A stretch of 64,000 nucleotides of DNA, from NCBI GenBank assembly GCA_947165895.1, contig CAMVCB010000004.1:124001-188000 (forward strand). Direction: 5' to 3'. Positions 27,870 to 35,479 of the stretch are shown here, piece by piece. Position 1 is the first letter of the stretch. Each line of letters starts with the position of its first letter. Below the pieces are notes generated by a model. That model saw only the letters and a program-made list of their open reading frames with translations. It had not been told where the DNA came from and searched no databases. A program made the position numbers and the translations under genes. Origin of the DNA: an uncultured Treponema sp. (GTDB lineage Bacteria > Spirochaetota > Spirochaetia > Treponematales > Treponemataceae).

Positions 27870-29283
27870 GATTAAAAAGATTATTATCACATTAGGATTG
27901 TTTACTGCTGTATGCTTTGGTTTTGCGGCTACTACGGATCTTTCAATGCGCTTCCTTGATAAGGCGGAGGCTGCTTTTGAAGAAGATAATATTGAAGAAG
28001 CCTATAAATATGTAAATCAGGCACTTGCAGTTGCAAAGGATGAATCTTCTCAGGCAAACGTTCTTTATTTTGCCCAGACAGTTTATTCAGAAAAATTAAA
28101 CCGTCTTTTGAATAACTATGACGAGTTGTCTTTTATTGAGCTTCAGACAAATCTTGAAAAATATCCCAAGATTGAAAACTCAAAGATTAAAAAGCTTATC
28201 CGTCAGATTGAATCAACTGTAGCCAGTAATCAAAAGGCGGAGGATCTTGCCCGCCAGGAAAAGCAGTTTAATAAGATGCTGGAGTCTCAGAAAGAGGCAA
28301 CTGATGCCAGTACAAAGGCAATCCGTGAGCAGATTGAGGCAAGCAATAAAAATCAGGCTGAATTCAAGGAAAGCTTTGAACATGGTTTTTCAAACCTTGG
28401 AAACGCATTTAAAGAGTCTGCTGCTGAAACAAAGCGTTCAACAAAGGTTCTTGCACTTTCTATCATAGGTATTGCCCTTTTAATTCTTATAATCGTTGCC
28501 CTGATTACAATTGTTGTTCGCAAGGGCTTTAAGGCACAGCAGGTTCAGCAGGAACAATATGTTCAGGCCTTTAAAATGCTTGCTGCAAACCAGAGCCAGA
28601 CAAACCGCATTATGCTTGGCGGTATTACGGATCTTTACGGTTCAAATCCGACAATGCGCATTGCCGGCTCTTCTACCTGGGCACCGGCTCAGGCTTTGCC
28701 GGACGTAGAGTTCAGTGAAGAGGATGAAGAAGAACTCAAGCAGCTTGCAATCAAGTGTGAAGAAATCGGCGCAAAAATTGATGCCGCAACAGGCCGCAAG
28801 AATAATTCAAAAAACGTAAGTGAGCTTGTTTACAAGCTTTCTATGGCTCTTGGTCTGCCACAGGGAATGAGCATGCTTTATTTCTGTGCCGCCATGATCT
28901 ACGATGCCGGCTTCCTTGGAATCGATCCTGAACTTCTTTCTGCGACAAACCTGACAGACGAACAGAAAGAGGCAATAAAAGAGCACGTAAATCTTGCTGA
29001 AAAGCACCTTGAATTCGTGCCAAAGAAATTCTGGGAAGTTTTCGAAGATGCCGCTATGAAGCATCATGAAAATATGGACGGTACAGGTTATCCAAACGGA
29101 CTTAAGGGCGATGAGATTCCTCAGATTGCCCGCCTTATCCGCGTAGCAGAAAGCTTTGTTTCTCTTTCAAGTAAACGAAACTACCGCGAAACAATGGATA
29201 AGGAAACTGCAATCGCAAAGCTCCGCGAGCAGCCTCAGTTCTATGACCCGACTGTTGTTGATGTTCTTGAACAGATTGTATAA
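27856..29283 (+). CDS. Membrane protein with degenerate HD-GYP domain
   Basis: The protein has 475 residues. It has an N-terminal signal or anchor (IIITLGLFTAVCFGFA), a helical/coiled-coil periplasmic part, and a membrane helix near residues 195-220 (ALSIIGIALLILIIVALITI). The cytoplasmic C-terminus is HD-GYP-like. The GYP part is well kept (KHHENMDGTGYPNGLKGDEI), but the canonical HD-I-G-K is YDAGF (His to Tyr), and the later A-D-x-F-D is AESFV. It may bind c-di-GMP without cleaving it. The ATG at 27856 has GGAGC upstream and overlaps the previous gene. Two diguanylate cyclases occur elsewhere in the window. Confidence 0.75.
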   Translation: MVTSKIKKIIITLGLFTAVCFGFAATTDLSMRFLDKAEAAFEEDNIEEAYKYVNQALAVAKDESSQANVLYFAQTVYSEKLNRLLNNYDELSFIELQTNLEKYPKIENSKIKKLIRQIESTVASNQKAEDLARQEKQFNKMLESQKEATDASTKAIREQIEASNKNQAEFKESFEHGFSNLGNAFKESAAETKRSTKVLALSIIGIALLILIIVALITIVVRKGFKAQQVQQEQYVQAFKMLAANQSQTNRIMLGGITDLYGSNPTMRIAGSSTWAPAQALPDVEFSEEDEEELKQLAIKCEEIGAKIDAATGRKNNSKNVSELVYKLSMALGLPQGMSMLYFCAAMIYDAGFLGIDPELLSATNLTDEQKEAIKEHVNLAEKHLEFVPKKFWEVFEDAAMKHHENMDGTGYPNGLKGDEIPQIARLIRVAESFVSLSSKRNYRETMDKETAIAKLREQPQFYDPTVVDVLEQIV

Positions 29284-29323
29284 AGATTTTTTATCTTAAC
29301 TTTTAAAAAATAAAGCCGATACA

Positions 29324-31699
29324 ATGAATATGACTATACTACTCATTGTACTCGGCTTTTTATTTATAAACGTACCAGCATTCGCACAGGAAAGCTCTTC
29401 TAAGAGCGTTAAACCTCTATATCAGCTGCCAGACCGTGTTGTGCCCGTGGATGAAAAAGATTCTAATCTTTCGACTTTCATCGTAGGTTCGGACAAGGGT
29501 CTTTTTAAAATCACAAGCAACAATAATGCAATTCCCCTCTGGTCAGAAGGAAGGGTAGACCAGATTGTTCAGATTAATATCCAGACAGAAAAAAAGAGCC
29601 TTGCTCCCTGCTGGATTATGCGCACTTCCAAAGGAATCCTTTTTACCTCCGACCTGGAAAATTTTGAAGAACGCAACGAAGGACTTCCATTTCTTACTAT
29701 TAAAAAATACAAAAACAAAGAAGCAGCCCTTGAAAAACAGATTCAGGAGCTTAAGGATATATGCGTAAATCCAGTAAATAATTCTCAGCTTGTAACCGCA
29801 ACAAAGGATAAAGTTTTCTATTCAAATGATGCAGGAAAAAGCTGGAAAAGCCTGGGCTCAATGAGTAAGACAACTGCCGGTGTAAAAGCGGCCGCAATCG
29901 CCACAATTGAAGGCGAAACAGTCGTATTTATGAGCCACCCGATTTTCGGATTAAGCTATATTTTCCCAGACCGGGCTAATCCTGCCTGGAACGACGTTTC
30001 TTCAGGCTTTGAAATCATGCCGTCACTTTCTTCCCCGGATGAAATTGCAGACATTCTGCCAATCGTCCGAACCCGCGCCGACGGTTCTGTTTTCACAGAA
30101 ATTTACATTTCCCAGACCTATCTTCCCCGCCTTTACCGCTTCAACTGGGAAGAAAAACGCGCTGAGCTTATTTACCGGGGCGAAAAACCGGCCGCAACAA
30201 TCGACGGCCTTACTTCTATAGACAACGTAATTCTCTACACAACCCTGGAAGGCTTTGGTTCTGTTGATATTGAATCTTTGACATCACCAGGAGTTCCTGC
30301 CCGCTTTGACGAATGGAACGAGGCCTTTTCAAAAGTTCCCGGCATGATAAACACCGCCTGGATTCCGACCGGCCGCAGCGGCTTTGCAAAGGGCCTTCTT
30401 CTTAACGAGCTCTGGCTCCTTTATCCGGGCAGCGTAAACTCCCCTTATGCAGAAGTTGCCAACGGGCGCAAGTGCATTTACGCTTCGGCTTACCAGTGCC
30501 GCAATCAGGCCGGAATAGACAAATACATCAAGGCTGTAAAAGACCGCAACATGAACGGCCTTGTAATCGACATGAAAGACGACTACGGCCTGCTCCGCTA
30601 CGATTCAAAAAATCCGGCAGTTCTGGAAAAGGCAAAAACCTCAATGTACGCAATCAAGCTGGACGATTTTATCAGCCAGTTCAAAAAAGAAAATATCTAC
30701 ATGGTTGCCCGCATTGTAACCTTTAAGGACCGCTCCCTTGCTTCTTATGCAGGCGGAAAATATGCAGTCTGGGATTACAAGCTCAAAAAGCCATGGCTTG
30801 GAACAAAGGGCATGGAAGATGTTCTCGACGAAGAAGGAAATCCGACTGGCGAGCAGGTAATGGGCTATTACGACGAAAACTGGGTAGACCCTTATTCAGA
30901 GGAAGTCTGGGAATATAACATCGAAGTTGCAAAAGAGCTTATCGAGCGCGGCTTTGACGAAATTCAGTTTGACTATATCCGCTTCCCGACAGACGGCCTG
31001 AACCTGGGCAACGCCACCTACCGCTGGAAGTCGCCCGGCATGGACAAGGAAAGTGCCCTCATCAGCTTCCTCTCTTACGCCCGCGAAAACATCGACGCTC
31101 CGATCGGTATAGATATTTACGGTGCAAACGGCTGGTACCGCTCCGGCACCCGCACAGGCCAGGACGCCGAAATGCTGGCAGAATACGTTGATGTAATCGG
31201 CCCTATGTTCTATCCCAGCCACTTCGAGCAGACCTTTATGAACTATGCTCCGGCCGAAGACCGCACATACCGCATTTACTATTACGGCTCTTACCGAAAT
31301 ACAATCCTCTGCCGCAACCGGGCCATCATCCGCCCCTGGATTCAGAGCTTCTACCTTGGCGTAAGCTACGACCGCCTCTATTACAACTCTGACTACATCA
31401 AGCGCGAATTCTACGGAACCCGCGACTCAATCAACCGGGGCTACATGTGCTGGAACAACGGCGGCGACTACACCACAACTCCGGCCGATGTGGGCGATGA
31501 ACCTTACGTCGGAAAAACTCCAGAAGCCGCAGAAAGCGTGCCTAAACCCGCTGTTGGCCTTGCCGAAAAGCCAAAATTCGTGGACACAGGACTTTCCATT
31601 CTGGACACCATTCTGCCTCAGTCCCTTGAAGATGATGTAAAAGGCGGATATTTTCCCTTCCTTATGACCCCGGCTCTTCCCATTTTGCCCGCAAAATAA
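29324..31699 (+). CDS. Putative glycoside hydrolase, DUF4015 family
   Basis: The protein has 791 residues, with a signal peptide (MTILLIVLGFLFINVPAFA). Residues ~30-380 form a beta-rich domain with propeller-like features (VFYSNDAGKSWKSLG is a BNR/Asp-box). The C-terminal half matches the DUF4015 TIM-barrel of putative glycosidases: GLVIDMKDDYGLLRYDS, YMVARIVTFKD, FDEIQFDYIRFPTDG and IGIDIYGANGWY. Conserved Asp/Glu in these strands are the likely catalytic residues. Substrates of this family are not firmly established. The start is ATG 29324 or 29330; no clear ribosome-binding site is visible. Confidence 0.8.
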   Translation: MNMTILLIVLGFLFINVPAFAQESSSKSVKPLYQLPDRVVPVDEKDSNLSTFIVGSDKGLFKITSNNNAIPLWSEGRVDQIVQINIQTEKKSLAPCWIMRTSKGILFTSDLENFEERNEGLPFLTIKKYKNKEAALEKQIQELKDICVNPVNNSQLVTATKDKVFYSNDAGKSWKSLGSMSKTTAGVKAAAIATIEGETVVFMSHPIFGLSYIFPDRANPAWNDVSSGFEIMPSLSSPDEIADILPIVRTRADGSVFTEIYISQTYLPRLYRFNWEEKRAELIYRGEKPAATIDGLTSIDNVILYTTLEGFGSVDIESLTSPGVPARFDEWNEAFSKVPGMINTAWIPTGRSGFAKGLLLNELWLLYPGSVNSPYAEVANGRKCIYASAYQCRNQAGIDKYIKAVKDRNMNGLVIDMKDDYGLLRYDSKNPAVLEKAKTSMYAIKLDDFISQFKKENIYMVARIVTFKDRSLASYAGGKYAVWDYKLKKPWLGTKGMEDVLDEEGNPTGEQVMGYYDENWVDPYSEEVWEYNIEVAKELIERGFDEIQFDYIRFPTDGLNLGNATYRWKSPGMDKESALISFLSYARENIDAPIGIDIYGANGWYRSGTRTGQDAEMLAEYVDVIGPMFYPSHFEQTFMNYAPAEDRTYRIYYYGSYRNTILCRNRAIIRPWIQSFYLGVSYDRLYYNSDYIKREFYGTRDSINRGYMCWNNGGDYTTTPADVGDEPYVGKTPEAAESVPKPAVGLAEKPKFVDTGLSILDTILPQSLEDDVKGGYFPFLMTPALPILPAK

Positions 31700-31712
31700 G
31701 TAAAATGTGCCT

Positions 31713-33317
31713 ATGACTATAGGCTCATACACACCGGAAGAAGCAATTTCCTCAATCGCAACTGCCCTGGCTCCCGCAGCTCTGGGCATTGTCCGTTTAA
31801 GCGGCAAAAACTGCATCGAATTAGTAAGCAAAGTTTTTTCACGCCCCAAGGCCCTTTTAGCCGCCCCGGGAAATACGCTGGTGTATGGCTGGATTCTTGA
31901 TAATTGTAAGAAAGATTTAACGTCAGCTTCGCGAAGCGAAGGTGATAGCGTGGGTTCGGCTACGCTTAATACTGATGGTGAGATTACGACCCACGCAGGG
32001 GGGAGCACCCCCCTGGCTGCAACCGCCGCAGACGCGTCGTTTTCCGCCACCCTCCCTGCGGGGACACCCCGCAACACCCCGAAACGCATTGACGAAGTAA
32101 TGCTTGCCGTTTACCGGGCACCAAAATCCTTTACCGGTGAAGACATGGTCGAAATTTTCTGCCATGGCGGCCCAGCCGTTGTTACTGCAATTCAGACTCT
32201 AATGCTCAAATCAGGCTTCCGTCAGGCTTTGCGCGGTGAATATACCTTCCGCGCCTACATTAACGGAAAAACCGACCTTACAAAGGCCGAAGCCGTAAAG
32301 GAAATCATAGACAGCCACACAGACGCAGGCCGCAGTCACGCTGTCGGACGCCTTTCGGGCTCACTTTTTGAAGAAATCGACAGCATAAAAAAGCTGATTG
32401 TGGACACTCTTGCCGCAATTGAAGTAGAAATAGAATACCCGGAAGACGAAGAAACCATTGCCGACACCTTTGACCGCAAAGACATAGAACTTGCCCGCGA
32501 CCGCCTGCAGACTCTTGCCGACAGCTGGAAGGGCGAAAAGCTTTACCAGGACGGTGCCCGCGTAGTTCTTGCAGGCCGCACCAATGCCGGAAAATCTTCG
32601 CTTTTCAATGCAATTTTAAAGGAAGAGCGGGCAATCGTAAGTGACATTGAAGGAACTACCCGCGACTGGCTGGAAAGCTGGGCCAGCATCAACGGAATTC
32701 CTGTCCGCCTCTTTGATACCGCAGGACTTCGCCAAACTGACGATGTAATCGAAGCTCAGGGCGTTGAACTCAGCCGTAATCTTGCCAGCGATGCCGACCT
32801 GGTTTTGTATTTAATTGACAGTACGACTAAGCCGACAGCTGAAGATGAAGAATTCATTAAAAACTGTAAGGAACCCCTGATTGTAGTCTGGACGAAATCT
32901 GATAAGGTAGAAAACGGGGTTTTAGGGGCGGAGCCCCTAGGCGAAGGGGTAGCGAGCAATGAAGTGCGAGCGTGGGGAAGGCTTTCCCCTTCATCTGCAC
33001 CTCTTCAAATCCAAATCTCTTCCAAAACCGGCACCGGTATTCCCCTTCTTTTTGCGCAGATTGCAAAAATCCTTACTTCGGGACTTACAACTGACCGCGA
33101 ACAGGCTGGACTTGGTTCGGCACGCCAGCGGGATTCTGTTGCGGAAGCCCTGGAAAACGTAAAGCACGCGCTCATCAGTGCAGACGATAACTATACTCTG
33201 GATGCTGTTGTTCAGGATCTGGAAGAAGCCCTGGACTGCCTTGGCGAAGTAACCGGCGATGTAACTCCGGACGACGTACTGGGAAGCATATTTGCGAACT
33301 TTTGTGTAGGGAAGTAA
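31713..33317 (+). CDS. mnmE: tRNA-modifying GTPase MnmE with two repeat-encoded insertions
   Basis: With MnmG this GTPase installs the carboxymethylaminomethyl (or related) group on U34 of certain tRNAs. The N-terminal domain (TALAPAALGIVRLSG), G1 GRTNAGKSS (288-296), G2/G3 (EGTTRD, DTAGLR), G4 TKSD (394-397), G5-like SSKTG and the C-terminal FCVGK cysteine are all present. At 534 residues it is about 75 longer than usual. The excess sits in two places: residues ~68-124, before IDEVMLAVYRAPKSFTGED, and ~402-428, between G4 and G5. Both are encoded by R1-like GC-rich repeat DNA read in frame. The core looks intact, so the gene is probably functional. Start ATG 31713; GTG 31707 is possible. Confidence 0.93.
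   Translation: MTIGSYTPEEAISSIATALAPAALGIVRLSGKNCIELVSKVFSRPKALLAAPGNTLVYGWILDNCKKDLTSASRSEGDSVGSATLNTDGEITTHAGGSTPLAATAADASFSATLPAGTPRNTPKRIDEVMLAVYRAPKSFTGEDMVEIFCHGGPAVVTAIQTLMLKSGFRQALRGEYTFRAYINGKTDLTKAEAVKEIIDSHTDAGRSHAVGRLSGSLFEEIDSIKKLIVDTLAAIEVEIEYPEDEETIADTFDRKDIELARDRLQTLADSWKGEKLYQDGARVVLAGRTNAGKSSLFNAILKEERAIVSDIEGTTRDWLESWASINGIPVRLFDTAGLRQTDDVIEAQGVELSRNLASDADLVLYLIDSTTKPTAEDEEFIKNCKEPLIVVWTKSDKVENGVLGAEPLGEGVASNEVRAWGRLSPSSAPLQIQISSKTGTGIPLLFAQIAKILTSGLTTDREQAGLGSARQRDSVAEALENVKHALISADDNYTLDAVVQDLEEALDCLGEVTGDVTPDDVLGSIFANFCVGK
31948..32073. repeat. R1-like repeat inside mnmE (copy d)
   Basis: Hairpins within the coding sequence are GCGTGGGT/ACCCACGC (31948-31955, 31989-31996), CAGGGGGG/CCCCCCTG with AGCA loop (31996-32015), and TGCGGGG/CCCCGCA with ACA loop (32057-32073). 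The last hairpin and the following AAC-CCCG flank match R1 copies b and c almost base for base. Base composition differs sharply from the flanking mnmE codons. The wider insertion spans about 31914-32084. Confidence 0.8.
32920..32990. repeat. R1-like repeat inside mnmE (copy e)
   Basis: Hairpins TAGGGGC/GCCCCTA with GGA loop (32923-32939) and GGGGAA/TTCCCC with GGCT loop (32974-32989) flank a middle segment (32946-32977). Aligned with 19711-19742 of copy b, that segment is identical at 27 of 32 positions, in the same orientation. It is read in frame and adds about 25 residues to the G domain of MnmE. Confidence 0.75.
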
Positions 33318-33406
33318 GCATGGTCGTAATGCAAACTCCAACTTCCGGACGTACGTAACCATGCAAGCAAACTTTTGCTACGCAAAAGATTTGAATTGGA
33401 TTGCTC
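33318..33406. repeat. R2 element (copy a) after mnmE
   Basis: The outer stem GCATGGT/ACCATGC (33318-33324, 33358-33364) encloses a loop starting CGTAATG and containing CCAACTTCCGGA. It is followed by a hairpin CTTTTGC/GCAAAAG with TAC loop (33372-33388). The element begins on the base after the mnmE stop codon. Loop and tail closely match copy b downstream of the next gene. Confidence 0.82.
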
Positions 33407-33433
33407 TGACAATGAATACACGAGGAGGTCATT

Positions 33434-35305
33434 GTGAAGCCATATTATTTGAAAACAACGCGGCTGGAACTTGTTCCAATGACAGGTGAATTTCTGCAGA
33501 CAACTCATGCTTATGCAGCTGACCCCTTAATCACAAAAATGATGACTTTCTTACCGAGTGATTCGCTTGAAGACACCCGGAAATTCATCGATGAAAGCGA
33601 GGAGCAGTGGCACAGCGAAAATCAGACTGACTTTCAGTATGCCATTCTCTTTAAGAAACACCATATCGGGGGCATTTCCTTTACGATTCTGGACGGCCAG
33701 AATGCAGAACTTGGCTGGATTATTCAGAAGGCCTTTCAGGGCAACGGTTATGCGGCAGAAGCGGCTCAGGCCCTGATTGAATGGGGCAGTAAAAACCTCA
33801 AAATCAAAAAATACATTGCTCACTGCGATTCGGAAAATATTGCTTCCTATAAAACTATGGAAAACCTTGGTATGAAGAGGGTTTCTGTAAGCGGCGGACG
33901 TTTTAATAAGGCAAATCCGGATGAAGAACGCAAGGAATATACTTATGAAATGGAAGTTTCCAATGCGCCTAAGGGCTCCCTGCCAATGCATAAGCTCTGC
34001 CTGCCTCTGGTTCTGGAACAGTTTTTCCGCATTCTGGTTGGTTCTGCCGATACTGTAATGCTAAGTGCCTATTCTGGTGCTGCGGTTGCGGGTGTTGGCC
34101 TTATGACCCAGTATGTTTTCTTTCTCATGCTGCTTTTCAGTGTGATTACAACCGGAACTACAATCGTTCTGGCCCAGTATATCGGGGCAAAAAAGTCGCG
34201 GGAAGAGCTCAATCACGTTGCAAATGCTTCTACCGTGATGATTATGACCCTGGGAGTTCTGCTCACCTTCCTTGTAATTCTGGGAACAAAGCCGCTTTTG
34301 AGCTGCTACACTCTGGAAGACGAGGTCCGCAGGGCGGCTTTTGATTATTTTGTGATTTTTGGCGGAATTGGTGCCATTTTTAATGCGGCCAGCCTTTTGC
34401 AGTCGGCAATTTTGCGCGCTTACGGTTATACCAAGCAGGCTCTTTACGTTACCTTTGCAGCCAATGTCATCAACGTTGCGGGTAATGCCCTTTCTTTGTA
34501 CGGCTTTTTCGGCTTCCCTATTCTTGGTGTAAAGGGTGTTGCGGGCGCTTCCCTTGTTTCTATGATTGTTTCCTGCATTCTGCTTCAGATAATCATAAAG
34601 AAAAAAAAGGATGTTGCTTTCAACCTCAAAACTGTACGTTCAACTCCGCACTCTTTTTACAGACTCATCCTTTCAATCGGTGTGCCAACTGCCAGCGAAA
34701 GCCTTTCCTACAATATCTCTCAGATTGTGATTATGGCAATGATTTCCACTTTGGGAACCTACGCTATGTCGGCTCAGGTTTACACAAGAACTATCTGCCA
34801 GTATGTTTACATCGTTGCAATCGGAATGGGGGCCGCCTGCCAGATTAAGGCGGGTTACTTTGTTGGTGCCCAGCAGAGTCAGATTGCCTACAAAAAAATG
34901 TTCGGCTACTCCCTTGTTGCCACTGCGGTTTCTGTCAGCATGATTTCTTTAGTCAACATTTTTGACCAGCCGATAATTTCGATTTTTACAAAGAATCCCG
35001 AGGTTTTCAAACTTGTAAACACACTTCTGCGTTTTTCAATCCTGGTTGAATTCGGACGTTCCCTCAACCTCATCTGGATTGGCGGCCTTAAGGGTGCCGG
35101 CGATATCCGCTTCCCGGTTTTGTACGGAATGTTCTCCAACTGGTGCATTATGGTTTTCCTCAGCTGGCTTTTAGGACTGAAGCTGGGCTGGGGCGTTGCG
35201 GGCTGCTGGCTTGGAATCGGCCTTGATGAAACTACCCGGGGAATAGTTATGGTATTCCGCTGGATCAGCAAAAGATGGATGAGTAAGGCATTGGTTCGGT
35301 CGTAA
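33434..35305 (+). CDS. GNAT acetyltransferase-MATE efflux transporter fusion
   Basis: The protein has 623 residues. Residues 1-~175 are a RimJ-like GNAT domain: TTRLELVPMT, ELGWIIQKAFQGNGYAAEAA (acetyl-CoA loop Q-x-x-G-x-G/A) and ENIASYKTMENLGMKR. From residue ~185 a MATE transporter with 12 helices begins (HKLCLPLVLEQFFRILVGSADTVM) and continues to the end. MATE pumps export cationic drugs or metabolites using Na+ or H+ gradients. The fusion could link acetylation and export. An internal in-frame ATG at 33986, where a stand-alone MATE would start, might also be used. GAGGAGG-type site precedes 33434. The stop codon lies inside repeat R2b. Confidence 0.88.
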   Translation: MKPYYLKTTRLELVPMTGEFLQTTHAYAADPLITKMMTFLPSDSLEDTRKFIDESEEQWHSENQTDFQYAILFKKHHIGGISFTILDGQNAELGWIIQKAFQGNGYAAEAAQALIEWGSKNLKIKKYIAHCDSENIASYKTMENLGMKRVSVSGGRFNKANPDEERKEYTYEMEVSNAPKGSLPMHKLCLPLVLEQFFRILVGSADTVMLSAYSGAAVAGVGLMTQYVFFLMLLFSVITTGTTIVLAQYIGAKKSREELNHVANASTVMIMTLGVLLTFLVILGTKPLLSCYTLEDEVRRAAFDYFVIFGGIGAIFNAASLLQSAILRAYGYTKQALYVTFAANVINVAGNALSLYGFFGFPILGVKGVAGASLVSMIVSCILLQIIIKKKKDVAFNLKTVRSTPHSFYRLILSIGVPTASESLSYNISQIVIMAMISTLGTYAMSAQVYTRTICQYVYIVAIGMGAACQIKAGYFVGAQQSQIAYKKMFGYSLVATAVSVSMISLVNIFDQPIISIFTKNPEVFKLVNTLLRFSILVEFGRSLNLIWIGGLKGAGDIRFPVLYGMFSNWCIMVFLSWLLGLKLGWGVAGCWLGIGLDETTRGIVMVFRWISKRWMSKALVRS

Positions 35306-35382
35306 TGGTACCTTCCAACTTCCGGATGCTCGTAACCGAACCTTCAACTTTTGCTACGCAAAAGTTGACATTGGATTGTCTC
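35293..35382. repeat. R2 element (copy b), overlapping the MATE stop codon
   Basis: The outer stem GGTTCGGT/ACCGAACC (35293-35300, 35335-35342) has loop start CGTAATG and CCAACTTCCGGA inside. The following hairpin is CAACTTTTGC/GCAAAAGTTG with TAC loop (35345-35367). The first arm encodes the last residues and stop of the GNAT-MATE protein. The loop matches copy a, while the outer arms differ and remain complementary. Confidence 0.85.
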
Positions 35383-35479
35383 AGAGGGTTATAGATTTGT
35401 AAGGCAATTTTAACTGGATTTTCTGACTGGCTGGTGTATAATTATAATAGAATATTATATTTACACACCGGAGGAGCTT

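Noticed and set aside
32920..32990. Pseudogene or frameshift in mnmE
   Set aside because: Despite the repeats the frame stays open, and all GTPase motifs and the C-terminal Cys are present downstream, so I treat the gene as intact with in-frame insertions.
31914..35382. Insertion sequence or transposon remnants
   Set aside because: The repeats have no transposase frame and, except at 61851-61956, no clear target-site duplication; they look like small non-autonomous structured repeats.
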